Assembly: GCA_964344765.1 (NCBI GenBank) | Contig: CAYFOM010000021.1 | Coordinates: 1-64,000, forward strand | Source: JACNIZ01 sp964344765 | GTDB lineage: Bacteria; Planctomycetota; UBA1135 | Length of the DNA: 64,000 bases | Reading direction: 5' to 3' | Shown: piece after piece, positions 34,803-42,630 of the stretch | Layout of the letters: each line of letters begins with the position of its first letter | How positions within the stretch are numbered: the stretch's first letter is position 1 | Notes under the pieces: model-generated | Seen by the model: only the letters and a program-made list of their open reading frames with translations | Database searches by the model: none | Told to the model about the DNA's origin: nothing | Translations under genes and position numbers: made by a program

Positions 34803-35462
34803 ATGGGCAACCTCAAACTCCATCTTCTTCCTCCGTCGCCGAACAACACCAAGATCCTGATTGCGTTGGCTTACAAAAATGCCGAGTACGACGTCGAGCT
34901 GATCAATCCCGGCGACCCGTACAACCGCGAGTCCATCGTCGCCGACACCGGCCAATGCCTGACGCCGGCGATCAATCACAACGGCATTAAGTTGTTCGAT
35001 TCGTCGGCCATCCTTCGTTACATCGACGTCAACCTACCTGGCCCGCGCCTCTACGCCGAAGACCGCGATGCGATCAAAGAGATTGAATCGTGGGAGGCAT
35101 ACCACCGCAATCAACTCGGCCCATTCCTCGGCGGCGCCTTCGGCATGTTCTTCAGCGGCGAAACCGACGACGCGCGCGTGGCCGAAATCAACGCCGGCCT
35201 CAACGAAGCCACGCAAAAGCTCGAAGACGCGCTCGAAGGTCGCGAATGGTTGGTCGGCGATTCCATGACCGCCGCTGACATCGCCGTCGTTTGCTTCCTC
35301 AACTTCGCTTGCTTCAACGATGAAGACGCCGAGCAATCCAAAGTGTGGAAGTGGATGCAAGAACGCTTCGATCTCGGCCCGAACCGCGACAACGTGCGCG
35401 CGCACATGCGCCGAGTGATGGCATATCTGCCGCGCTTCAGCTCATTCGGCTGGACCTTTTAA
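34803..35462 (+). CDS. Glutathione S-transferase family protein
   Basis: A 219-residue protein starting at ATG 34803 (MGNLKLHLLPPSPNNTKILIAL). The same frame runs open to 34425, but that part is antisense-like and overlaps the membrane protein. It has an N-terminal thioredoxin-fold half with S-P-N-N-T-K in the active-site position and the cis-Pro/GSH-binding L-T-P-A-I and F-D-S-S-A-I-L-R-Y-I-D segments. The all-helical C-terminal half (90-205) has the N-capping box S-M-T-A-A-D-I-A. It probably conjugates or reduces with glutathione or a similar thiol. It converges with the XRE gene with a 4-bp overlap. Confidence 0.85.
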   Translation: MGNLKLHLLPPSPNNTKILIALAYKNAEYDVELINPGDPYNRESIVADTGQCLTPAINHNGIKLFDSSAILRYIDVNLPGPRLYAEDRDAIKEIESWEAYHRNQLGPFLGGAFGMFFSGETDDARVAEINAGLNEATQKLEDALEGREWLVGDSMTAADIAVVCFLNFACFNDEDAEQSKVWKWMQERFDLGPNRDNVRAHMRRVMAYLPRFSSFGWTF

Positions 35463-35887
35463 GACGTCGGATGCTTGACCGAGTGCGTCATCAGCGACTC
35501 GAGCATCACCGCTAACGAGCGGCGCACTTCCGGTGAACCGTGCACGGCGATGTAGTCGGCCATCTTGATCAACTTGAGCTGCTCATCGCCGTAAACCGCC
35601 GGGCTGGCGTCGGGATTGTGAATGATTTCGGCGATGCAGGTGCCGCAACCACTGATCGGGCACTCGTGATCCTTATCCGGCGACTCCTCGTCGAGGAATT
35701 GGAATAGCCGCGTCATCGGCACGTCGAGCGCAAAGGCGAGTTTGGTCAGCTGGCTGATCGGCGGATCGAGCTGATCTTCTTCGATGAGGTTCAAATCGTC
35801 GGGGGTGATTCCGACTTTGGTGCTGAACTCATCGGTGGACAACCCGCGGTCCTTGCGCAGCTGCTTCAGTGTGTGGCCCAAACTCAT
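35459..35887 (-). CDS. XRE-family transcriptional regulator with a Cys cluster
   Basis: A 142-residue protein from ATG 35887 (MSLGHTLKQLRKDRGLS), preceded by AGGG; in-frame ATGs at 35908 and 35923 are alternatives. The helix-turn-helix of the Cro/C1 type covers residues 5-60 (LKQLRKDRGLSTDEFSTKVG, then ITPDDLNLIEEDQLDPP). The C-terminal part has H-E-C-P-I-S-G-C-G-T-C, three Cys and a His in a short span that could bind a metal or respond to redox. It is divergent from the Tat-exported amine oxidase, and two GCTTTACA repeats lie between them. Confidence 0.82.
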   Translation of the reverse strand: MSLGHTLKQLRKDRGLSTDEFSTKVGITPDDLNLIEEDQLDPPISQLTKLAFALDVPMTRLFQFLDEESPDKDHECPISGCGTCIAEIIHNPDASPAVYGDEQLKLIKMADYIAVHGSPEVRRSLAVMLESLMTHSVKHPTS

Positions 35888-35945
35888 GACCCTATTTTTA
35901 TGAACCATGGCCGCCGCTTCCACAAGGGAGGGCGGATTTCGCGCT

Positions 35946-35963
35946 GCTTTACAAAGCTTTACA
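35946..35963. promoter_or_regulatory. GCTTTACA direct repeats, likely operator
   Basis: GCTTTACA at 35946-35953 and again at 35956-35963, period 10 bp, so both copies face the same side of the helix. The block is AT-rich and lies between the XRE regulator (start 35887) and the amine oxidase (start 36018). Confidence 0.45.
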
Positions 35964-36017
35964 TTGTATTACGGTATTTGCACATTCCCTTTGCGGATAG
36001 TGGTTTAGGCTGATTGC

Positions 36018-37472
36018 ATGGCACATGACTCCAGACGAAATTTCCTACGCGTCGGCGGCGCCACCGTTCTCGGAACTATGTTCGGCGGCAGCCGCATGCT
36101 GCACGGCATGGGCGACCTCAACGCGCCCGCCGATTTTGATACCAGCCTGCTCGATGATTTCCGCGCCGACGACGGCAACCGTTTCGACGTCGTCGTGATC
36201 GGTGCCGGAGTTTCCGGTTTGGTTGCCGCTCGTGATTTGCTGAACCAAGGTGTGGCTCGCGTCAAAGTGTTGGAAGCGCGCGATCGCGTCGGCGGGCGCA
36301 CGCTGAACAAAACGCTGGCGCTGGGTGCGGTTGCCGAGCAAGGCGGTCAGTGGATTGGCCCGACCCAGACCGCAGTGGTGGATTTGATGAACGAATTGGG
36401 GATCACCAAATTCCCCACTCACAACCAAGGTCGCCTCGTCGACGACACCAGCTCCAAGTTGGGCGCCGCCGATTACGCCGACTACCTGCAAGCTCAAGCG
36501 CGGCTCGATAGCCTGTCCAAGTCGGTGCCGCTGGACGCGCCATGGACCGCACCCGACGCCGCCCGTCGCGACTCGATGACGTTGCGCGATTGGATGAGTC
36601 GCAACATGCTTACCGATGGCGGTAAGGAGATCATTGAGTTGGAAGTGAACTCGTCACTGGCAGCTCAATCAAAAAACGTTTCCTTTCTCTACTACCTCTT
36701 CCATCTGCATTCCTGCACCAACATGGAGCACGTCGGCACCCACGCGCAGGCGTGGCGGATCACCGGCGGCGCGCAGACCATCGCGTTGGAGTTGGCGGCG
36801 CAGATTAATCACGTGATCGAAACCAGTGCCGAGGTGCAAGCGATTGCCTATCGTCAGCACGGCGCGTTGGTGCAGTACAACAACCAAGTGATCGCCGCGA
36901 AGAAGGTGATCATTGCGATGATGCCGGCCGAAGTTGATCGCATTCAATTCCACCCGCGTTTGCCGCAGCAGCGCAGCGCGTTGCAGAAGAACTGGTCGGG
37001 CGGCAGCGGCATGAAGGTGCACGCGGTTTACCCGACGCCGTTCTGGCGCAATCAGGGTTTGAGTGGTCAGGCGATTTCCGATAGCTCGTACATTGCGCTG
37101 ACGTCGGATAACTCGCCTGAAGATGGTTCGGTGGGGGTGTTGATTGGTTTCCCGGTGATTGACGGAGTGCCGTTGAGCGATCGCATGATTCGCCGCTTGT
37201 CGCTGGATTCCTTCGCCAAGTTCTTCGGCCCGCAGGCGCGCAATCCGGTCGACTTCACTTATTACGACTGGGGGCAGGATCCACTGGTCACCGGTTGCGT
37301 ATCGCCGCTGGCGCCCGGCGTGTTGACCGGCTTCGGACCGGCGCTGCGTTTGCCGATCGGCAGCATTCACTGGGCCGGCACCGAGACTTCGGATAAGTGG
37401 CACGGCTACATCGATGGCGCGGTGCGAGCCGGTCATCGCTGCGCCAACGAGGTGCGCGCGCTGCTGCCTTAG
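36018..37472 (+). CDS. Tat-exported flavin amine oxidase
   Basis: A 484-residue FAD protein with a twin-arginine signal (S-R-R-N-F-L-R-V-G-G, residues 5-14), so it is exported folded with its flavin. The FAD motif is D-V-V-V-I-G-A-G-V-S-G-L-V-A-A, then LEARDRVGGRT and GGQWIGPTQ, and the C-terminal FAD contact is HWAGTETSDKWHGYIDGAV. These are monoamine-oxidase (MAO-like) hallmarks. The usual covalent-flavin Cys of mammalian MAO is replaced by Thr-Ser (ETSDKW), so FAD is probably non-covalent. It should oxidise a primary amine in the periplasm, releasing peroxide and ammonia. It is probably regulated by the divergent XRE protein. Confidence 0.88.
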   Translation: MAHDSRRNFLRVGGATVLGTMFGGSRMLHGMGDLNAPADFDTSLLDDFRADDGNRFDVVVIGAGVSGLVAARDLLNQGVARVKVLEARDRVGGRTLNKTLALGAVAEQGGQWIGPTQTAVVDLMNELGITKFPTHNQGRLVDDTSSKLGAADYADYLQAQARLDSLSKSVPLDAPWTAPDAARRDSMTLRDWMSRNMLTDGGKEIIELEVNSSLAAQSKNVSFLYYLFHLHSCTNMEHVGTHAQAWRITGGAQTIALELAAQINHVIETSAEVQAIAYRQHGALVQYNNQVIAAKKVIIAMMPAEVDRIQFHPRLPQQRSALQKNWSGGSGMKVHAVYPTPFWRNQGLSGQAISDSSYIALTSDNSPEDGSVGVLIGFPVIDGVPLSDRMIRRLSLDSFAKFFGPQARNPVDFTYYDWGQDPLVTGCVSPLAPGVLTGFGPALRLPIGSIHWAGTETSDKWHGYIDGAVRAGHRCANEVRALLP

Positions 37473-37487
37473 TAGAATGACCCGCGA

Positions 37488-38174
37488 ATGACGGCTTCCA
37501 TATTGATCGTCGAAGACGACCTGCGTTTGGCGCAGTTGTTGGATGAGTTGTTAACCGGCGGCGGCTACGCGGTAAAAACCGAAGCACGCGGCGACGTCGC
37601 CGTGGGTCGCATCTTGACCGAAAAGCCCGACGTCGTGTTGCTCGACATTGGTTTGCCGGGCACCGATGGCTTGGATGTTTGCCGCAGCGTGCGTGCGGAT
37701 TATCCCGGCCGCATCATCATTCTCACCGCGCGCGGCGATGACATTGATGAAGTGGTTGGGCTGGAATTAGGCGCCGATGATTATTTGGCCAAGCCGGTGA
37801 ATCCGCGTGTGTTGTTGGCGCGAGTTGCTGCGGTGCTGCGCCGTGAGATTCAGCAAGCGCAACCCGCCGGTGAAATTCGGTGCGGAAGTTTGCGCGTCAA
37901 TTCGCAACGGCGCGAAGCATGGTTCGGTAGTCAAGAGTTAATGCTGGGCAGCGCCGATTTTGATTTGCTTTTGTTGCTGGCGGAAAACGTCGGCACGGTG
38001 GTTTCGCGGCAGCAAATTTATCGCCAACTGCACGGCTTGGATTACGACGGTTTGGCGCGTTCGATTGATCTGCGCATTTCGCATTTGCGCAAAGCGCTCG
38101 GCGACAACGCCAAAGTTCCGCGCATGATTAAAACCGTGCGCGGCGAAGGCTACTTATTAGTCCCCGAACCCTAA
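37488..38174 (+). CDS. OmpR-family response regulator, RstA-like
   Basis: A 228-residue regulator. The receiver has E-D-D at its start, phospho-acceptor in V-V-L-L-D-I-G-L-P-G, and the K in Y-L-A-K-P-V-N-P. The winged-helix domain (130-226) has L-M-L-G-S-A-D-F-D-L-L-L-L-L-A and S-I-D-L-R-I-S-H-L-R-K. ATG 37488 follows the amine oxidase stop by 15 nt, so it may be co-transcribed with it. The partner kinase lies 14 nt downstream. The overall layout is most like RstA/RstB. Confidence 0.9.
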   Translation: MTASILIVEDDLRLAQLLDELLTGGGYAVKTEARGDVAVGRILTEKPDVVLLDIGLPGTDGLDVCRSVRADYPGRIIILTARGDDIDEVVGLELGADDYLAKPVNPRVLLARVAAVLRREIQQAQPAGEIRCGSLRVNSQRREAWFGSQELMLGSADFDLLLLLAENVGTVVSRQQIYRQLHGLDYDGLARSIDLRISHLRKALGDNAKVPRMIKTVRGEGYLLVPEP

Positions 38175-38188
38175 ACACGCACGCACTC

Positions 38189-39478
38189 ATGAGCCGCTTG
38201 TTTTGGAACCTTTGGTTGTCGGCCATCGCTGCATTTGTAGTGGTGTTGGTGGTGCATGAATTGATTTTGGTTCTGGTGCTTTATTCGGATGAAGAACTGG
38301 CATCGCTAGAACGCGAACTCGGCCGCGGCATGAATTTGGCGGCCGCCGATTTGGCGCGCACCGATCCGCAGCAGTGGGAGGAAGAGCTTCGACGCCTGGA
38401 AGCACAATTGGATTTCGATTGCGAAGTCATCAGCGCCGATGAAATTAGTCCCTCGCTGATCGAACGCATGGCCGACGGCACCGCGGCGCTAGAAGTGGTC
38501 GATATTCGATCGGCGAACATGCTGACTCCGATTCCGGGTAGCGATCAATATTTGCGCGGCGGGCCGTTCCATGATCCGCCGGCGCGCTTCACCGTGCGTC
38601 ACGCCGCAATGTTGATCTTGGCGGGCTTTGCTTTCAGTTTGATTTTCTGGTGGCGCATTCGTCCGCTGCGCAAGCAACACAAAGAACTGGAAAAGGTCGC
38701 GCTTGCATTGTCCAGCGGCGAGCGTGATCAACGCGTCGACCTCAGCAAGTTGCGTGAAATCGACGACCTAGGCCGCGCCTTCAACTTCATGGCCGACAAA
38801 ACCCAAGCACGCGCCGATGCTCAACAGCGCTTGCTGCGTTCGGTTTCGCATGAATTGCGCACGCCGATTTCGCGCATGCGCATTGCCACGCATTTGCTGC
38901 GCGATTTGGATGATCGCGATGAACGCAATCAGCGTGTTGATGCGCTGGAGTATGACTTCGATCAACTCGACGACCTAGTCGAAGAGCTGCTCACCTACGC
39001 CCGCTTCGAAGGCGACGCCGCGCCGTTGGATTTCGTTGACGTCGATGTAATCGAACTTCTTGAAGAGCTTCGGGCTGAATTCAGCGACGTCGCCATCGAA
39101 ATCGATTCACCGACGCATCCGCCGCAAGCCAAGCTTGCACCCAAGTTTTTCCTTCGCGCAATTTCCAACTTAATTCGCAACTCCATCAACGCCGGAGCCA
39201 AGCGCGTCCAACTCGTCGTGCAAGATCATCCCTTACGCCTAGAGGTCCACGACGACGGCCCCGGCATTCCCAAAGAAAGCCGCGAAATGGTGTGGGAGCC
39301 CTTCCATCGTTTGCAAACGCAAAACCCAATTGACCACGGCTACGGCGGTCACGGTCTAGGCTTAGCCATCGTTCAACAAATCGTTCGCTGGCATGATGGC
39401 GAAGTCTCCATCCACGAATCCAAACCACTCGGCGGATGCTGCGTGCGAACGCAATGGCGAACGAGTGCAATTGAGTAA
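38189..39478 (+). CDS. Sensor histidine kinase, RstB-like
   Basis: A 429-residue kinase with two membrane segments (about 8-30 and 130-152) flanking a small periplasmic sensor domain of about 100 residues. A HAMP domain follows (about 155-205). HisKA has the phosphorylated His in L-L-R-S-V-S-H-E-L-R-T-P-I-S-R. HATPase_c has I-S-N-L-I-R-N-S-I-N-A, H-D-D-G-P-G-I-P and G-G-H-G-L-G-L-A-I-V. It transfers phosphate to the response regulator just upstream. The signal is unknown. Confidence 0.9.
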   Translation: MSRLFWNLWLSAIAAFVVVLVVHELILVLVLYSDEELASLERELGRGMNLAAADLARTDPQQWEEELRRLEAQLDFDCEVISADEISPSLIERMADGTAALEVVDIRSANMLTPIPGSDQYLRGGPFHDPPARFTVRHAAMLILAGFAFSLIFWWRIRPLRKQHKELEKVALALSSGERDQRVDLSKLREIDDLGRAFNFMADKTQARADAQQRLLRSVSHELRTPISRMRIATHLLRDLDDRDERNQRVDALEYDFDQLDDLVEELLTYARFEGDAAPLDFVDVDVIELLEELRAEFSDVAIEIDSPTHPPQAKLAPKFFLRAISNLIRNSINAGAKRVQLVVQDHPLRLEVHDDGPGIPKESREMVWEPFHRLQTQNPIDHGYGGHGLGLAIVQQIVRWHDGEVSIHESKPLGGCCVRTQWRTSAIE

Positions 39479-39571
39479 TTTTACGAGGCTAGCCTAGTAA
39501 ATTGTCAAATGACTTCGGGCTGTTCCTAACCTATATGCTTGAAGTTGGCCCCGCGCATCTACCCACAAACC

Positions 39572-40228
39572 ATGGATTCCCTTCCCATTCTTTACAGCTT
39601 TCGCCGCTGCCCGTACGCGATGCGCGGCCGCTTGGCGCTGCGCCTAGCCGACGTGGTGGTGGAGCTGCGCGAGGTCGATTTGAAAAACCGGCCGCAGGCG
39701 CTTTACGACATTTCGCCGAAGGGAACGGTGCCGGTGCTTCAGCTCACCGACGGCACCGTGTTGGAAGAGAGTTTGGATTTAATGAAGTGGGCGCTGTGCG
39801 GTGGGGCAGGGGAAGTGCATGCCTGCGGTCGCCGCACCGACGAGATGGATGCGCTAGTTGAGCGCTGCGATCGCGAGTTCAAACACAACTTGGATCGCTA
39901 CAAGTACTCCACTCGTTACGAAGACGCCGACCCTGAAGTTCACCGCAGTGCCGCGTCGGAGTTTTTGAATGAGCTCGAGCAACGGTTGGCAACGTCGACC
40001 TATTTGTTCGGCGATGAACTCAGTTTCGCCGACCTCGCCATCCTTCCCTTCGTGCGCCAATTCGCATTCGCCGATCGCAAATGGTTCGACGCCCAACCAT
40101 GGCCGCACTTGATTGCTTGGCTCGACGACTTTCACCACGGCGAGTTATTTCAATCGATCATGGATAAATATCAGCCTTGGCAACCGGAGCACCAAAATGT
40201 GCTGCGTTGGCCAAGCACCGCGCGCTGA
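39572..40228 (+). CDS. Glutathione S-transferase-like protein with CPYA motif
   Basis: A 218-residue protein starting at ATG 39572 (MDSLPILYSFRRCPYAMRGRL); 11 further codons upstream are open but have no better start. The N-terminal thioredoxin fold has the monothiol C-P-Y-A motif of Omega- or Beta-like GSTs and glutaredoxin-GST hybrids. G-T-V-P-V-L-Q-L holds the cis-Pro, and E-E-S-L-D-L-M the GSH contact. The C-terminal helical domain (90-210) has D-E-L-S-F-A-D-L-A. The likely activity is thiol transfer or deglutathionylation in the cytoplasm. Its last 58 bp overlap the convergent MutM gene. Confidence 0.83.
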   Translation: MDSLPILYSFRRCPYAMRGRLALRLADVVVELREVDLKNRPQALYDISPKGTVPVLQLTDGTVLEESLDLMKWALCGGAGEVHACGRRTDEMDALVERCDREFKHNLDRYKYSTRYEDADPEVHRSAASEFLNELEQRLATSTYLFGDELSFADLAILPFVRQFAFADRKWFDAQPWPHLIAWLDDFHHGELFQSIMDKYQPWQPEHQNVLRWPSTAR

Positions 40229-40986
40229 ATCGGAGCATCGCACCGCCGGCACGGCTCCCCCTCGCGTCCATAAACGGCGAGGTCTTGAACGAAGTAACCC
40301 AGTTCGCCATCCGACGATTGGAAGTCCTTCAACGTGGTCCCACCTTGACGGATTGCGTCGGCAAGCACGGCGCGAATTTGCTCGACCAAGCCATCCATGC
40401 GCGCGCGCGAGATTCGTCCGGCGGCGCGCTTCGGGTGAATTCCGGCACGCCATAAAGATTCGGATGCATAAATATTGCCGACGCCGACAACGGTCTTGGC
40501 ATCCATGATGAAGGTCTTAATCGCCGCTTTGCGTTTGCGCGATCGCTGATAAAGCCATTCACCAGTGAACAAATCCTGCAAGGGCTCCGGTCCTAGATGA
40601 AGCATTAACTTGTGCTCTTCCACCGGCTGTTCGGTCCACAGAACCGCGCCAAAACGCCGCGGATCGCGGAAGCGCAATTTCTGCCCACTCCCTATACCGA
40701 TGTCCACGTGGCCATGCTTCATCGCAACTTGCCGCTGCGGAACCACTTGCAAAGTGCCGCTCATGCCCAAGTGAATGATCAAGCACCCGCGATTGGTTTC
40801 GATGAGCAAATACTTCGCCCGCCGACGTACGTCGCGCACCCGCGCACCGCTCAATCGCTGCGGCAGATCGCGATCGACCGGATAACGCAACTGCCAACAG
40901 CGCACGTCGACCTTGCCGATGCGGCGGCCGCTGAGCACCGGCTGCAAACCAGCGCGCACGGTTTCGACTTCGGGCAGTTCAGGCAT
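40171..40986 (-). CDS. mutM: Formamidopyrimidine-DNA glycosylase (MutM/Fpg)
   Basis: A 271-residue protein of normal length. The mature N-terminus P-E-L-P-E-V-E-T carries the catalytic Pro2 and Glu3. K-H-G-H-V and R-D-P-R-R-F-G are the DNA-binding and damage-recognition segments. G-V-G-N-I-Y-A-S-E-S is the H2TH motif, and the C-terminal zinc finger is C-x2-C-x16-C-x2-C (E-P-C-R-R-C to W-C-S-G-C). It removes 8-oxoguanine and formamidopyrimidines. It runs opposite to the flanking genes and overlaps the tail of the GST gene by 58 bp. Confidence 0.95.
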   Translation of the reverse strand: MPELPEVETVRAGLQPVLSGRRIGKVDVRCWQLRYPVDRDLPQRLSGARVRDVRRRAKYLLIETNRGCLIIHLGMSGTLQVVPQRQVAMKHGHVDIGIGSGQKLRFRDPRRFGAVLWTEQPVEEHKLMLHLGPEPLQDLFTGEWLYQRSRKRKAAIKTFIMDAKTVVGVGNIYASESLWRAGIHPKRAAGRISRARMDGLVEQIRAVLADAIRQGGTTLKDFQSSDGELGYFVQDLAVYGREGEPCRRCDAPIQRAVLGQRSTFWCSGCQG

Positions 40987-41041
40987 GGCGAATCACTGTA
41001 ACAAACCGTCATAAATTCCTTTTCCGAGTTAGGATAAAACC

Positions 41042-42628
41042 ATGCTTACAACCATTCTCCTGACCTGCGCAAGTTGGCTGCCGGCCGTTCCAGCCGCCAT
41101 ACCCGCGCAAGAACCGCAAGCAGCCGACGCGGTCGAGGTGCTCGAAGCCGCGCGCGTTGCCGCGCATGAAAGCGGTCGCAATCTTTTTGTTTACCTCGAA
41201 GCACCGTGGTGAAGTTGGTGCAAGGTACTCGAGGAGTTCCTCGAGCAAGACAACGTGGCGCCGGTGCTGGCAAAGGACTTTGTGATTTGCGGCATTGATC
41301 AGGATGAAATGAAAAACGGCATGGCTGTTTCGAACGCGCTAACCAAAGGCGTTCGCGGCGGCATTCCTTGGTTTGTAATTTTTGCTCCCAGCAAACCGGT
41401 GATTGAACGCGGTGCCGAGGTTGACGTTTACAAGCGCCGCGAAGCTGCGGTGCTGGCCACCGCCGACGGCCCCAATGGCAACGTCGGCTGCCCGATCGCG
41501 AAGGAGGAGCGAGCACACTTCTTGGCGTGCTTGCTTGCCGCGCGCAAAAACATTAGTGATGAAGAATTAATGGACATCGCGGAGAAGCAGCGTTTGTTTG
41601 CTGCCAACCGAAATGCCGAGTACGGCGCCGCCATCGACGGCATGCCGGCAGCCGCTCCGACCTTTGCCGCGATCGAAGCTTCTTACAACAAGAAGATGGA
41701 AGATTTCGCGGTGAAGTGGGAAGCCGCCAACAACGGCGAGGGTGAGTACCCGGAATTCCCGAACTTTAAGGACGACTTCAATCAATTCCGCAGCCTGGCC
41801 AAGAACTATCTCGCCAAGCCGCAAGACCGTGCTCGCTCGCTGCAGTGGTGCATGCAAAACTTCAGCCAGTCCGGCATTCGCTGGAAAAACCCGGGCAAGG
41901 TGCTGACCGGTTTGTCGAACTCTCTGATCGACAATTACCTCGGTGTGATTTCGGTGCAAGAACTGGCAACCACCATCGCTCGCCTCAGCTGGGAACGCAG
42001 TTTCGATGCCGGCGAGGCACTGAAACGATTGGAATCCAAGCTGCCCAACCAAGCCGATCGCATTGAAGTGGCGTATCACCGCGCAATGATGAACAAAGGC
42101 ATGGACGACGAGCAATGGATGAAAGACGTCGACGCTTTCTTGGAAACCTATCCAAATACGCCGCGCTCCCAAGAGCTCAAAGAAATGGTCGCCGTCATCG
42201 CCAACTTGCAAGTCGGCAAGATGGCACCCGCGCTGGCCGGCAATTCCGTCGACGGCGCGCCGATCGCTCTTTCCGATTACAAAGGAAAGGTGGTCTTCCT
42301 CGTGTTCTGGGGTTTCTGGTGAGGCCCTTGCAAGGGAGAAATCCCGCACGAAAAAGAGCTGGTTCAGCGCTTTGAAAATGACAAGTTCGCTTTGCTTGGC
42401 GTCAACGCCTACGACGATGAAGATACGTTCCGCAAGTTGTGCGCCGAACACGGCGTGACATGGGACAACATCTTTGATGGCCAAGAAGGCAAAGCCGCCC
42501 AATCGTGGAACGTTAGTGGGTTCCCGACCACCTATCTGATCGACGCCGAAGGGCGCATTCGATTCCGAGATGTACGCGGTAAATCTGTGGCCGCGAAGGT
42601 GGAACAACTGCTCGCAGAAATGAAATAG
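41042..42628 (+). CDS. Double-selenocysteine thioredoxin-fold protein (thioredoxin_7-like plus TlpA-like), read through two UGA codons
   Basis: One frame runs from ATG 41042 (AGGA 7 nt upstream) to TAG 42628, interrupted only by TGA at 41210 and 42320; reading both as Sec gives 528 residues. Residues 1-22 are a signal peptide. Domain 1 (about 30-145) is thioredoxin_7-like: L-E-A-P-W-U57-S-W-C-K, later G-G-I-P-W-F-V-I-F with the cis-Pro. Domain 2 (about 390-528) is TlpA/redoxin-like: F-W-G-F-W-U427-G-P-C-K and V-S-G-F-P-T-T-Y-L-I-D. Each UGA sits at the first, nucleophilic Cys of CxxC, the position replaced by Sec in known U-x-x-C selenoproteins. The helical middle (150-350) is unassigned. A periplasmic disulfide reductase or isomerase, or a peroxide-linked role, is likely. 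Both hairpins downstream of the UGAs fit bacterial SECIS. Not proven: Sec machinery is not in the window, and a pseudogene remains possible. Confidence 0.85.
41228..41245 (+). promoter_or_regulatory. Candidate bacterial SECIS element for Sec57
   Basis: A 7-bp perfect stem CTCGAGG/CCTCGAG has the apical loop AGTT. The loop begins 23 nt after the TGA at 41210-41212 and holds G then U, the bases SelB needs in the Escherichia coli fdhF element. The stem lies in frame inside the coding region (L-E-E-F-L-E), as bacterial SECIS elements do. Confidence 0.65.
42330..42347 (+). promoter_or_regulatory. Candidate bacterial SECIS element for Sec427
   Basis: GGGA (42334-42337) pairs with TCCC (42342-42345) around a GAAA loop. 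An outer GC/GC pair lies beyond a two-A bulge on the 5' side. The apical G is 16 nt after the TGA at 42320-42322, the near limit of the usual spacing. A competing hairpin CCCT/AGGG starts only 3 nt after the TGA and is less SECIS-like. Confidence 0.5.
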
Positions 42629-42630
42629 AA

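Noticed and set aside
39486..39495. 10-bp palindrome AGGCTAGCCT between the RstB-like kinase and the GST-like gene
   Set aside because: Too short and without a T-run or second copy nearby to call it an operator or terminator.
41042..42628. General reassignment of UGA to an amino acid in this genome
   Set aside because: TGA is a normal stop in several genes whose stops overlap the next start (for example near 3508, 4188, 11834, 13414 and 62977), so only specific recoding fits.
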